A stretch of 64,000 nucleotides of DNA. Source: Thermoanaerobaculum sp. GTDB lineage: Bacteria > Acidobacteriota > Thermoanaerobaculia > Multivoradales > UBA5704. The first letter of the stretch is position 1; the number at the start of each line of letters is the position of its first letter. The stretch covers positions 32,142 to 96,141 of the forward strand of contig JAJKHS010000133.1 in assembly GCA_021154885.1 (NCBI GenBank), in the 5' to 3' direction. The position numbers and the translations under genes were made by a program. Shown in pieces: positions 53,606 to 61,917 of the stretch. Below the pieces are notes generated by a model that searched no databases, had not been told where the DNA came from, and worked only from the letters and a program-made list of their open reading frames with translations.

Positions 53606-54048
53606 CCGATCGCCTTCGTCATCACGTCCCGGTCGTGGGCCACGAACCCCACCCGACGATAGAGCGCCTGGGCGCTCTCTTTGTAGCGCTCGACCACGAG
53701 GTGGACGGCCCGGATTCCGAGCTCGCGGCACGCCTCCTCGGCCGCGGCCAGGGCCTTCGTGCCCAGGCCGCGGCCGCGGTGGGATGGGGCCACGTACAGC
53801 TCGTCCACCAGGCCGTCCCGGCCGCCGAACTCCAGGCTGAAGCCGAAGGTGAGGACGAGATAGCCGGCGACCCTCCCGCCATCCTCCAGGACGAAGACCC
53901 GGCCAAGGCTGGGATCGGCCAGCAGCCGGGCCAGGTTGGTCCGCGACTCCTCCTCGCGGAACGGATAATGATCCTCGGCGAAGAAATCCCGGTGAAGAGC
54001 CAGAATCGGCTCCAAATCGGCGGGAGTGGCAGATCGAGGACCAGACAT
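53602..54048 (-). CDS. GNAT-family N-acetyltransferase
   Basis: 148 residues. GNAT core: SATPADLEPILALHRDFF, VAGYLVLTFGFSLEF, the acetyl-CoA pyrophosphate loop VAPSHRGRGLGTKAL, and ALYRRVGFVAHDR. Substrate not predictable. It converges with the ankyrin gene. Confidence 0.88.
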   Translation of the reverse strand: MSGPRSATPADLEPILALHRDFFAEDHYPFREEESRTNLARLLADPSLGRVFVLEDGGRVAGYLVLTFGFSLEFGGRDGLVDELYVAPSHRGRGLGTKALAAAEEACRELGIRAVHLVVERYKESAQALYRRVGFVAHDRDVMTKAIG

Positions 54049-54109
54049 TCGTTTTCGCGCGGTATCACAATCCAGGCAGCGAAAACGTATCCTATCTTGC
54101 GCCGAAATC

Positions 54110-54288
54110 CGGCGAAACGGAAAATCAGGACAAAAGATGGATTCTTGGGACCAATGCCCGACTTTCAGGACTGAAGACGGCGTCTTGGGACTGAAAGACG
54201 TATTGCAGGACGTCCGACGATTTTTCAGGCTGTTTGACGGCGTATCAGGACCAAGGACGGCGTTTCAGGCTGAATCAGGACCCTGGAT
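54110..54288. repeat. Degenerate ~20-bp minisatellite
   Basis: About eight imperfect units of 18-22 bp with consensus near TTTCAGGACTGAAGACGGCG: e.g. TTCAGGACTGAAGACGGCG, TCTTGGGACTGAAAGACG, TATCAGGACCAAGGACGGCG. It abuts the 3' end of the XRE gene at 54289. No gene is supported in 54049-54288. Confidence 0.65.
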
Positions 54289-54702
54289 TCAGCTTTCCGG
54301 GTTCTCCGGACCGTTCGGACCCCGGCGAGCCCGTTCCAGCTCCTCGCGGATGGTGGTGCGAACGAGATCGGCCAGATCGCTCGGCGATCCACTCGGCGAT
54401 CTCGCGGGAGCGGCTTTTACCATGCCACGCGCGGGAGGAGAGAGCCACTCCACGAGGTCGTGCCGGGCGGCATCCTCGGCGGTGGGACAGCCGAGGGCGA
54501 GGAAGTCGGCCGGCGAGACCTTCAGGATCTCCGCCAGTGCGAGGAGGTGTCGCACCCGCAGCTCCAGCTTGCCGTTGAGCAGCGCCTCCAGACTGCCATG
54601 AGCGATCCCCATCGCGCTCTCCGCCTCGCGGTTGGTCAGGCGCAGGGAGGCGATGGCCTCGCGGAGCAGTGCGCGCAGGGAGTGGAGATCGTCGTCGATC
54701 AT
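54289..54702 (-). CDS. XRE-family HTH regulator, paralog of the 31.5-kb gene
   Basis: 137 residues from ATG 54702. HTH at ~17-65: LTNREAESAMGIAHGSLEALLNGK and LELRVRHLLALAEILKVSPADFLALG. A C-terminal helix (SDLADLVRTTIREELERARR) and Pro/Gly tail match the layout of the regulator at 31528-32004. Divergent from the MOSC gene with 86 bp between. The 3' flank is a minisatellite, as for the truncated HTH-TPR gene. Confidence 0.72.
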   Translation of the reverse strand: MIDDDLHSLRALLREAIASLRLTNREAESAMGIAHGSLEALLNGKLELRVRHLLALAEILKVSPADFLALGCPTAEDAARHDLVEWLSPPARGMVKAAPARSPSGSPSDLADLVRTTIREELERARRGPNGPENPES

Positions 54703-54788
54703 GGGCGCGGGAACTCTATGGCGGCCCGCCTCCGGCCGCAAGCCCCGGCCACGGATGGGATATCGTCTCCGTCCTCGGAGGTTCGGCG

Positions 54789-55427
54789 ATGAAGCTCGTC
54801 TCGGTGAACGTGGGACTCCCCCGGCCCGTGGAGTGGCGCGGCCGGCGGATCATGACCGGCATCTTCAAGGAACCGGTGGCCGGGCGGGTCGCGGTGCGCC
54901 GGCTCAACCTGGCCGGCGACGGCCAGGCCGACCTCTCGGTCCACGGCGGCGTCCACAAGGCGGTGTACGCCTACCCGTCCGAGCACTACCCCTTCTGGCG
55001 GCGCGAGCTGGAACTGACCGACCTGCCGTGGGGCGCCTTCGGCGAGAACCTCACGACCGAGGGCTGGTGGGAGGACGAGGTCCATGTCGGCGACCGCTTC
55101 CGCGCCGGCACGGCGGAATTCGTCGTCGCCCAGCCCCGCACCCCCTGTTTCAAGCTGGCGCTGAAATTCGACCGCGACGACGTCGTCGACCGCTTCCTCG
55201 AGAGCGGCCGCCCCGGCTTCTACCTCGCCGTGGTGAAAGAGGGCGAGCTGGGAGCCGGCGACCCCTTCGAGCGCATCCACGAGGACGAGCGCCACGTCTC
55301 CGTCGTGGACGTCGTCAACCTCTACCTGCACCGCCACGCCAGGCCGGACGTGGACCTGCTGCGGAGGGTGGTGGAGGTGGAGGCCCTGCCGGAGGCCTGG
55401 CGGGAGCATTTCCGGAAGCGGCTATAA
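54789..55427 (+). CDS. MOSC-domain protein, YiiM-like
   Basis: 212 residues; GAGG precedes ATG 54789. VNVGLPRPVEWRGRRIMTGIFKEPV, DGQADLSVHGGVHKAVYAYPSEHY, FGENLTTEG, VGDRF and the conserved cysteine in QPRTPCFKLALKF are MOSC hallmarks. A short 3-alpha C-terminal domain follows. MOSC proteins handle sulfur or molybdenum cofactor; YiiM-type members reduce N-hydroxylated bases with molybdenum cofactor. Confidence 0.9.
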   Translation: MKLVSVNVGLPRPVEWRGRRIMTGIFKEPVAGRVAVRRLNLAGDGQADLSVHGGVHKAVYAYPSEHYPFWRRELELTDLPWGAFGENLTTEGWWEDEVHVGDRFRAGTAEFVVAQPRTPCFKLALKFDRDDVVDRFLESGRPGFYLAVVKEGELGAGDPFERIHEDERHVSVVDVVNLYLHRHARPDVDLLRRVVEVEALPEAWREHFRKRL

Positions 55428-55458
55428 ATAGGTAATCGGTATGGTATGGCTTCCGGGA

Positions 55459-56073
55459 TTACTTGTTGACCACGAAATCAAAACTGGCACTACTCGGAAT
55501 AACGCTGACGCCCTTAACTATCAGGCGGTAGGTTTTGCCGTTGGTTGTAATGGTCTGGATTGTTCCCGGATACATTTTTGCTCTACCGTTGTTGACTGAC
55601 ACAGCTATGGTATTGTCAACGCCGACGTCGATGAGGCCCACTACGACTCCATAGCCAGCCAATGTCTTAACTTGGCCTGGCTTAAGCTCGAAGGATTCTG
55701 AGGCTGCGAAGATCGAATCCAAACGCTTCTGTTTTTCAGCTAATTGATTTTGCAGCTCACTGAGGCTCGCTTTAAGGTCGTCATTCTTTTGGCCGTATTT
55801 CTTTATGGAAATGTCTTGTTCCACGAGTCTCTGCTTGGCGGCTTGCAGCTCGTTTACGATGGAAACGTTTTTTTTCAACTCTTCACTCGCGCTCGTAAGA
55901 GCTTTGAGCAGGCCTTCTAGGTTGTGTGAGTTTGCAAAGTCTATTGCTTTGATTTGTGCCTCTAGGGCAGAGATTCGCTCTCCCCTGACGTTGTAGCCGA
56001 TTGTAAAAAACAGACCAGCTACCGCTACTGTCATGGTAATTATGACGACTGCGGGATTATCCTTGAGGCTCAT
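55459..56073 (-). CDS. AT-rich single-pass membrane coiled-coil protein, likely foreign
   Basis: 204 residues. One N-terminal helix (AVVIITMTVAVAGLFFTIGY), a coiled coil of ~95 residues (ISALEAQIKAIDFANSHNLE; LSELQNQLAEKQKRLDSIF), then a ~70-residue beta-rich domain (GYGVVVGLIDVGVDNTIAV, GTIQTITTNGKTYRLIVKGV). Base composition and codon choice (AAA, ATT, TTA, many A/T third positions) are plainly unlike all neighbours. No family recognised. Probably acquired horizontally. Confidence 0.75.
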   Translation of the reverse strand: MSLKDNPAVVIITMTVAVAGLFFTIGYNVRGERISALEAQIKAIDFANSHNLEGLLKALTSASEELKKNVSIVNELQAAKQRLVEQDISIKKYGQKNDDLKASLSELQNQLAEKQKRLDSIFAASESFELKPGQVKTLAGYGVVVGLIDVGVDNTIAVSVNNGRAKMYPGTIQTITTNGKTYRLIVKGVSVIPSSASFDFVVNK

Positions 56074-56163
56074 GTGTCGGACTCCCTCTGTAAAGAGTAT
56101 GTGATAACCGCTCTAGCTGCAGCCAAGAAGCCTCCTCCTCTCAGGAGGTATCTCGAAAGATCG

Positions 56164-56280
56164 AGCCCAGGATTGAAATCCTGGGCTACCGATGGGTCCC
56201 TTCGGACCGCAGTTTCGTTCCCCCTGGGTCCCGTAGGGGGCCTGATCCCTGACGTCCCTCCGGTCCCTGAAGTCCTTTTT
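56164..56280. repeat. REP-like palindromes plus GTCCCT repeats
   Basis: AGCCCAGGATT (56164-56174) and AATCCTGGGCT (56177-56187) form an 11-bp stem. GGTCC-CTTC-GGACC (56195-56208) and a CCCCCT/AGGGGG pair (56221-56240) add two more hairpins. Then GTCCCTCCGGTCCCTGAAGT and a T-run (56246-56281). It lies between the AT-rich gene and the oxidase and looks like a dispersed element joined to the GTCCCTG repeat family. Confidence 0.6.
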
Positions 56281-56295
56281 TCGCCTTTTCCCTCC

Positions 56296-57975
56296 CTACT
56301 CCTCGGCGTTGGCGCCCGTGATCTGCGAAGCCCGGCGGCGGGCCCTGAGGCCGATCGCCTGGAGCTGCGGCACCTTGCGCCGGATGCCGGCGATCTGCTC
56401 GACGACGTGGTGCGCGGAGAGCACCGCACCCTCCTGCCAGCCGGGCAGGTAGGAGACCTGATCGCCGACCACCTGGAACTGCTTGTCCGGTTCGAGCAGC
56501 CGGTCATAGGCCTGCTGCTGGCCGCCCTCCCAGGTCCAGTCCGCCCAGCCACCCCGCTGGTGGGGCACGAGCTGCCAGGCGATGGAGAGGCCGAGCTCCA
56601 CGGGGACGAAGTCCGCGAAGCGGGGGTGGAGCCGCTGGGCCCCCTCCAGGGCCTTCTTCAGGCGCGCCTCCAGGGACAGCTTGCCGAAGTCCTCGGCGAT
56701 CGTGTCGAAGTTGTAGGCGCCGGTGAGGACCCCCTTCTTCTCGCTGAAAAAGCCGGAGGAGGGGTACCACATCTGCGTGATCGGATGATCGATCCAACTG
56801 ATGCCGCCGTAGATCTGATTCTCCTTGTCGGGCGCCTCCCAGAAGCGCTCATTCGCCTGCCAGCCCACCTTGCAGGTGTTGGCGAACGGGACGGCGCCCA
56901 CGGCATCCCGGTATTCCTGCTTGAAGCTGCCCTCCTTGGCGATGATCTTGTGCAGCAGCGGCAGCGGGATGTTGCTGAGGCAGAAGCTCGCCTGCGTCTC
57001 GACCTGTTTGCCGCCGGCCAGGTAGGTGACCCGCACCTCCTTGTCGCCGCTGGTGATCTTGACGACTTCGGCGCCGAGGACGATGCGGCTCTCCACCTGC
57101 CTGGCCAGGGCTTTGGCGAAATGGTCCATGCCGCCCACGGGCTGGAAGAGGGTGGGCTGCCACTCGTAGTCCTCGGGCTGGTAGAAGCGGTGGCGCCAGA
57201 ACCCCGAATTGAGAAGGTTCTGGAGCTTGAGCGGCGGCTCGATGGTGCCGGGATCGTCCACTCCCGGCTCGACGCGGAAGCCGGAGCGGGAGGAGCCCTC
57301 GTAGCGGAACCCCGCCGTGGGATTCACCTGGCCGAAGGAGACGAGCAGCGACATGAGGTTCCGCTGTTCGTCGACGGACAGCTCGTCGTCCAGCGCCTTC
57401 TTGAGCACGGCCTTGGCGAGCAGCTCGGAGACGTAGCCGCGGGTATCGTTGGCCACCTGGCGGTTCTTCTTGGGCTCGCCGTCGAACGCTTTGGGGACCG
57501 AGGTCTGGAAGAGGTTGGCGCGGGTCTCCATGACGTAGATCTCGAGCGCCACGCCGAGCTCGCGGCAATAGGAGAGCACGGCCTGATGGTGGTAGGGGAT
57601 GCGGCCCGGGCCGGCGTTGAGGTACTGGTCCGGAGCGAAGTGGCAGACTTGGTCGGGAAAGCCGATCTGGGGGATGACGTCGCCGGTGCGGACGGTGAGG
57701 CTGCGGCCGCCGGTGCGCGCCTGCGCTTCCAGGATCTGCACCGCGTAGCCGGCCCGCTGGAGCTCGAGGGCCGCCGTCAGCCCGCCGACGCCGGCGCCGA
57801 GGATGATCACCGACTTGCCGGCGCCCACGCCGGCCGGCAGCTTCGGGGGCCCGGCGTAAGCCTCCGGAGTGCGCAGCATGCCCAGCACCACCATGCTTTC
57901 GTAGACCGCCGCCGAGCCGCCGGCGAGGCCCACCATCTGCAGGAAATCGCGCCGCGTCCATTTCCCTCGTTCCAT
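56296..57975 (-). CDS. Tat-exported flavin amine oxidase
   Basis: 559 residues from ATG 57975 (MERGKWTRRDFLQMVGLAGG), a twin-arginine signal. FAD site: SVIILGAGVGGLTAALELQRAGYAV and EAQARTGGRSLTVRTGD. C-terminal FAD segment YLPGWQEGAVLSAHHVVEQI. Member of the flavin monoamine/L-amino-acid oxidase family, which oxidises amines to imines with release of hydrogen peroxide, here probably in the periplasm. Substrate unknown. Divergent from the lipocalin-like gene. Confidence 0.88.
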   Translation of the reverse strand: MERGKWTRRDFLQMVGLAGGSAAVYESMVVLGMLRTPEAYAGPPKLPAGVGAGKSVIILGAGVGGLTAALELQRAGYAVQILEAQARTGGRSLTVRTGDVIPQIGFPDQVCHFAPDQYLNAGPGRIPYHHQAVLSYCRELGVALEIYVMETRANLFQTSVPKAFDGEPKKNRQVANDTRGYVSELLAKAVLKKALDDELSVDEQRNLMSLLVSFGQVNPTAGFRYEGSSRSGFRVEPGVDDPGTIEPPLKLQNLLNSGFWRHRFYQPEDYEWQPTLFQPVGGMDHFAKALARQVESRIVLGAEVVKITSGDKEVRVTYLAGGKQVETQASFCLSNIPLPLLHKIIAKEGSFKQEYRDAVGAVPFANTCKVGWQANERFWEAPDKENQIYGGISWIDHPITQMWYPSSGFFSEKKGVLTGAYNFDTIAEDFGKLSLEARLKKALEGAQRLHPRFADFVPVELGLSIAWQLVPHQRGGWADWTWEGGQQQAYDRLLEPDKQFQVVGDQVSYLPGWQEGAVLSAHHVVEQIAGIRRKVPQLQAIGLRARRRASQITGANAEE

Positions 57976-58159
57976 CGTCTCCTCCCTTGGGAAGGCAGAG
58001 CTGCAACAGGTTTCAACAGAGTTGAGGGGGAGGCTACTGCGGGCGAGGAGCGGTGTCAAACCTGGGAGCGCCGGCATCCCCGGCGCCTCGACCGGGAGGA
58101 CGCCGAGGACCTGACCTGGGAGCTCTTTCGCCTCGGCTCTGGTCAAAGGGACGTGCGAG

Positions 58160-58175
58160 CGGTAGGATCCTACCG
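58160..58175. promoter_or_regulatory. 16-bp perfect palindrome
   Basis: CGGTAGGATCCTACCG, 54 bp upstream of ATG 58230 in the 254-bp gap between divergent genes. Suited to a dimeric regulator; could also be a chance GC-rich palindrome. No other clear signal in the gap apart from AAAGGAG (58215-58221). Confidence 0.35.
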
Positions 58176-58229
58176 GGCATCCCAAGATGGTTTCCTGAGA
58201 TTCGATCCACAGGAAAAGGAGAAACGAGA

Positions 58230-58802
58230 ATGAATCGCAACGGAATCGAGCTGCGCTGGCTCGCGGCGGCGGCCGTGCTGGCCGCGCTGGCGGTGCCCGG
58301 CCTTCGCGCTCAAGGCCTCCCGCCGGAGCACATCACGGACCACGTCGACGCCCGCGTCGCTTTCCACAGGCTGCAGGGCCTGGCCGGCGAGTGGACCGGC
58401 ACGGCCGGCAAGGACAGCATCCCGGCCACGGTGACCTACCGGATCAGCGCCAACGGCACGGTGGTGACGGAGGTCCTCTTCCCCGACACCGATCACGAGA
58501 TGATGACCCTCTATTATCTTCAGGGGAGCGACCTGCTGGCGACCCACTACTGCGCCGCCGGCAACCGGCCGCAGTTCAAGCTCGACCTCATGAAGTCCAC
58601 GCCCAGGGAGCTGATCTTCGCCTTCGACGGCGGTGCCGGCTTCAATCCGGGGAAAGACAACCATATCCACAACGGCAGGATCGCCTTCACGGGCGACGGC
58701 AAGCTCGACACCTTCTGGTCCTTCTACTGGGCCGGTGAAGAGAAGTCCGTCGAGGACTTCCACCTGACGCGGGCGGCGAAGGCGGGGAAAGCCGGCCGCT
58801 AA
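58230..58802 (+). CDS. Secreted lipocalin/nitrobindin-like beta-barrel protein
   Basis: 190 residues; AAAGGAG 8 bp before ATG 58230. Signal peptide WLAAAAVLAALAVPGLRAQG. Mature part starts with RLQGLAGEWTGTAGKDSIPA, then regularly alternating strands (TVTYRISANGTVVTEVLF; MMTLYYLQGSDLLATHYC; LIFAFDGG; GRIAFTGDGKLDTFWSFYW), the G-x-W opening typical of calycin barrels. Ligand unknown. It overlaps the large fusion gene tail-to-tail by 4 bp. Confidence 0.7.
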   Translation: MNRNGIELRWLAAAAVLAALAVPGLRAQGLPPEHITDHVDARVAFHRLQGLAGEWTGTAGKDSIPATVTYRISANGTVVTEVLFPDTDHEMMTLYYLQGSDLLATHYCAAGNRPQFKLDLMKSTPRELIFAFDGGAGFNPGKDNHIHNGRIAFTGDGKLDTFWSFYWAGEEKSVEDFHLTRAAKAGKAGR

Positions 58803-61800
58803 GAACCGGCCGCCACCTCCGCCAGCGCCGCGTCGGGGACGACGTAGGTCGAAGCGATGAGGTCGTCCTCGGGCTCGGTCAGCTCCGGGAAGCGGAGGCC
58901 CGGGAGGAGGGCGACCTCGAAGATCTCCTGCACGGCGTCTTCGAAACGCAGGAAGCCGGCGGTCGCACCGCTGCGCAGGTCGAGCATCCAGACGCCGCAG
59001 ACCCGCTCCTTGAGGCGTTCGCCCAGCGGAATGCCGGCGAAGACGCTCTCGCGGACCTGCGACAGCCCGACGAAGGCCCAGGGACCGGCGAAGGCGAGAC
59101 CGCGGGTGAAGCCGGGGAGCCTCGCCACGGTCTCGACCTTGCCGCTCGCGAGGTCCACCACGCCGACCTCTCCTTTTCCCGATTCGAGCACCCAGAGGCG
59201 CCCGTCGTGCCAGCGCGGTGAGTGGGGCATCGAGAGGCCGCCCGCCACCACCTCGCCGCTCGCGACGTCGAGGAGGACGCCGCCGTCGGCCTTGCCCTCC
59301 CGCCAGCCTCCGGCGGCGTCGCTCACGCCCAGCGCGGTGACGTAGGCCGGCCGCTCCGCGACCACGGCGAGGCCGTTCAGGTGGCAGCGGTCCTCGGGCG
59401 CCAGGGCGGAGACGAAGGGCGGCCTCCAGCGCGGCACGAAGCTGTGATCGCGGTCGAGCACGCAGAGGGAGGAGAAGCGGGTGTTGACCACCCACAGCTC
59501 GCCGCCGGCGAAAGCCATGTCATGGACGCGGATGTCCCCCGTGACGTGGCAGGCGCGCGGCAGGAAACAGGCGTCGTGCTTGCCTGCGGGTTTCATCCCC
59601 CGGGCCGCGGCCGGGACGTTGCGGTATTCCCAGACGTGGCGGGCCGTGCCGATCGCGAGATACTGCGGTCCCAGCGCCAGGCCCATGGGGCTGGGGAACG
59701 ACCGGAAATGGGTGTTGAGCGCTTCGCCGTCCGCCCGCAGCAGGACGACGCGCCCGCTCTGATAGGTCGAGACCAGGAGCGAGCTGCCGAGCTGGCGCAG
59801 CACGGCCGGCAGGCTGCTGGTGAAAACGCTGCGCAACGGCGAGGCCGCCGGCTGTTGCGGGGCCGCCACCTCCGCTTTCTTCTCTTCTTCTTTGATTCCG
59901 TCCCTGCTGTCCCTGCCGTCCTTGTCGTCCCTGTCCTCTTCCCCCAGCGGCGCATGCCCCGGCCGCCGTGCGAAGATCTCCAGCGCCCGCTCCGCGGTCG
60001 CCGCCACCAGCGGCAACACCGGTTCGAGCAGAGCCGCGTTGCGCCGCCACTTGCCGGGCTCGGGCGGCGTCAGGGTATGAGCCGAGAGCGGCAGGGGAGC
60101 GGTCAACGGGCGGTCCCAGTCGAGGCCGAGGAAGTCGCAGAGACGCTCGATCTCCGCCTGCGGCTCGGCGACCAGCCGGCCGTAGTTGGCGAGGCACCAG
60201 CGCTCGGCGGGGAGGGCTTCGAGATCGGCGAGGAGCCGCCGCGTCGCGATCTCCCACTGCCGCGCCGCGATCTCCGGCAGTGGACAGCCCGCCAGCTCCC
60301 GCCAGCCGGGGACGAGGAGGAGGGACCAGGGAGGAGTCTCCGCGGGGGGCCAGCCGGGGAGCTGCGGATAGGTGACGAAGCGGCCGGAGAGCCAGGCTTC
60401 GTAGATGCTGTTGATCGCCTCACGCGGGTTGCGGTAGAGGTAGACGAAGAGAGCGTCGGGAAAGGCCGCGGCGAGGAAGGGGACGCGCAGCGAGTTCTTC
60501 GGCGTCTTTTCGAGCAGCCGCAGGTCCTCGGCGCCGGCGGCCGGCCGCCTCCCCTCGCGGTCCCGCACGCCGAGGAAGAAGGCGTCGACCAGCCGCTCGC
60601 GGATCTCCGGCCGCGCGTCCTCGGCGGCGAGACGGTTCGACTCCCATCCCCGCTGGCCGGGGTGGAGAGCGGGGATCCCCTCGATCTGGGCGTGGCTCTC
60701 TCCACCCACCGTCCACACGCTGGGCGACTGCGCGAGGGTCTCGAACAGGAGGCTCGACCCTGAGCGCGGCGGCGAGACGAGGAAGATGGGGCGCTCGAAA
60801 CGGCGGCCGGCGCCCGCTGCCACCGGCCGCGCTTGGGGAGTGGCAGCGGGAAGGTTGAGCGCCGGCCGCACCAGGGCGTGGCGAACGAGATTGACGGCGT
60901 CCAGCCCGTTGCTGAGCCTGAGCCGCTTCTCCAGACCGCCGAGCCGCCGGTCGAGGGCGGCCAGCTCGGCGCGGTATGCAGCCCAGCCCGTCTCGCCCTC
61001 GCCGTGGGCCGCCCACAGAGCGCGCCAGCGGCGCTGAAAGCTCAGCAGCACATGGCGCAGCTCCGCGATCCGTTCCTCCCGATCTCCGTTTCGTTCACCA
61101 TCGACCTGCGCCAGATCGGCGAACAGGCCCTCCGCGAGCTGCGCCTGCTCCCAGGGGGACATCACCCGTGGGTGATTGGTGCGCTCGGTGACGAGCTCCA
61201 AACCCGTTCCCGGCCGCCAGGGGATGAAGCGGGAGGGTGCGCCGGGCCGGGCTGGAGCGGCGAAGGGCCATTCGCCTTTCTCGACCAGGTCCCAGAGCTC
61301 CGGCGAGCCCACGGTGTCGGCCACCAGGTGGATGCGGCGCGTCGGATTGGGGTTGAGGACGTTGTGGATGCGCCAGGTGTCGAAGACCCAGACCTCTCCC
61401 GCCGTCATGTGGACCGACCGCTCGCCGCAGACGAACTCCACCTCCGGCGTGGTGACGACCGGCAGGTGCACCCGCAGACGCTCCATCCAGTAGTAGTTGA
61501 CGTCGGCGTGCGCGGTCGCCTCGGCGTTGCCGTCCAGGCGCATGAGGCGGGTGCGGCCGATGGGAGCGCGCAGCTCGGCGAGCACTTGGCGGAGATAGGG
61601 CAGCCGCGCGAGGATGGGCGTCGGGAGCATCGGCCCCCGCGTCTCGTCGTTCGTTGGCTCGCCGCCCGCCGCGATCAGGGGGAGGGCGGAGTTGCCGGAA
61701 TACCCCTGGGGGTGTGGCCGCCAGGCGGACTCCGGCACCTCGGCCACCGACGCGGCCAGCCGTGCGGCGTCAAAACGCAGAGGGAGCTTGACGAATTCGG

Positions 61801-61813
61801 TGTCGAGGCGCAT
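58799..61813 (-). CDS. Asp/Asn hydroxylase - sulfotransferase - TIGR03032 fusion
   Basis: 1004 residues. Residues ~1-200: aspartyl/asparaginyl beta-hydroxylase fold, 2-oxoglutarate/Fe(II) type, with AHADVNYYW, VFDTWRIHNVLN and RIHLVADTV. Residues ~340-620: PAPS-dependent sulfotransferase, with IFLVSPPRSGSSLLFETLAQ and YLYRNPREAINSIYEAW. A charged linker (EEDRDDKDGRDSRDG) encoded by GTCCCTG-type repeats joins it to ~660-1004, a TIGR03032-like domain (SSLLVSTYQSGRVVLLR, FPSPMGLALGPQYLAIG, DMAFAGGELWVVNTRFSSLC, HLNGLAV). Likely modifies a peptide or glycan by hydroxylation and sulfation. Target unknown. ATG 61813 chosen as the conserved domain start. Confidence 0.85.
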   Translation of the reverse strand: MRLDTEFVKLPLRFDAARLAASVAEVPESAWRPHPQGYSGNSALPLIAAGGEPTNDETRGPMLPTPILARLPYLRQVLAELRAPIGRTRLMRLDGNAEATAHADVNYYWMERLRVHLPVVTTPEVEFVCGERSVHMTAGEVWVFDTWRIHNVLNPNPTRRIHLVADTVGSPELWDLVEKGEWPFAAPARPGAPSRFIPWRPGTGLELVTERTNHPRVMSPWEQAQLAEGLFADLAQVDGERNGDREERIAELRHVLLSFQRRWRALWAAHGEGETGWAAYRAELAALDRRLGGLEKRLRLSNGLDAVNLVRHALVRPALNLPAATPQARPVAAGAGRRFERPIFLVSPPRSGSSLLFETLAQSPSVWTVGGESHAQIEGIPALHPGQRGWESNRLAAEDARPEIRERLVDAFFLGVRDREGRRPAAGAEDLRLLEKTPKNSLRVPFLAAAFPDALFVYLYRNPREAINSIYEAWLSGRFVTYPQLPGWPPAETPPWSLLLVPGWRELAGCPLPEIAARQWEIATRRLLADLEALPAERWCLANYGRLVAEPQAEIERLCDFLGLDWDRPLTAPLPLSAHTLTPPEPGKWRRNAALLEPVLPLVAATAERALEIFARRPGHAPLGEEDRDDKDGRDSRDGIKEEEKKAEVAAPQQPAASPLRSVFTSSLPAVLRQLGSSLLVSTYQSGRVVLLRADGEALNTHFRSFPSPMGLALGPQYLAIGTARHVWEYRNVPAAARGMKPAGKHDACFLPRACHVTGDIRVHDMAFAGGELWVVNTRFSSLCVLDRDHSFVPRWRPPFVSALAPEDRCHLNGLAVVAERPAYVTALGVSDAAGGWREGKADGGVLLDVASGEVVAGGLSMPHSPRWHDGRLWVLESGKGEVGVVDLASGKVETVARLPGFTRGLAFAGPWAFVGLSQVRESVFAGIPLGERLKERVCGVWMLDLRSGATAGFLRFEDAVQEIFEVALLPGLRFPELTEPEDDLIASTYVVPDAALAEVAAGS
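59900..59936. repeat. GTCCCTG-type repeats inside a coding linker
   Basis: GTCCCTGCT, GTCCCTGCC, GTCCTTGTC, GTCCCTGTC in tandem. The unit matches the intergenic clusters at 21.3, 40.9 and 56.25 kb. On the coding (minus) strand it reads DRDDKDGRDSRDG, the linker between sulfotransferase and TIGR03032 domains. Confidence 0.75.
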
Positions 61814-61917
61814 CGGGAGTCTCCGGCTTAGGGGAGGCCGAACTATAGCAGGTGGTGGCGACCCGCCCGTTTCGACTACTCTTCCGCCAACGACGCAGGG
61901 ACGAGGGAGAAGCTGGC

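Noticed and set aside
56074..58233. 719-codon plus-strand frame over the oxidase
   Set aside because: The minus strand has Tat signal and FAD motifs; this frame has none.
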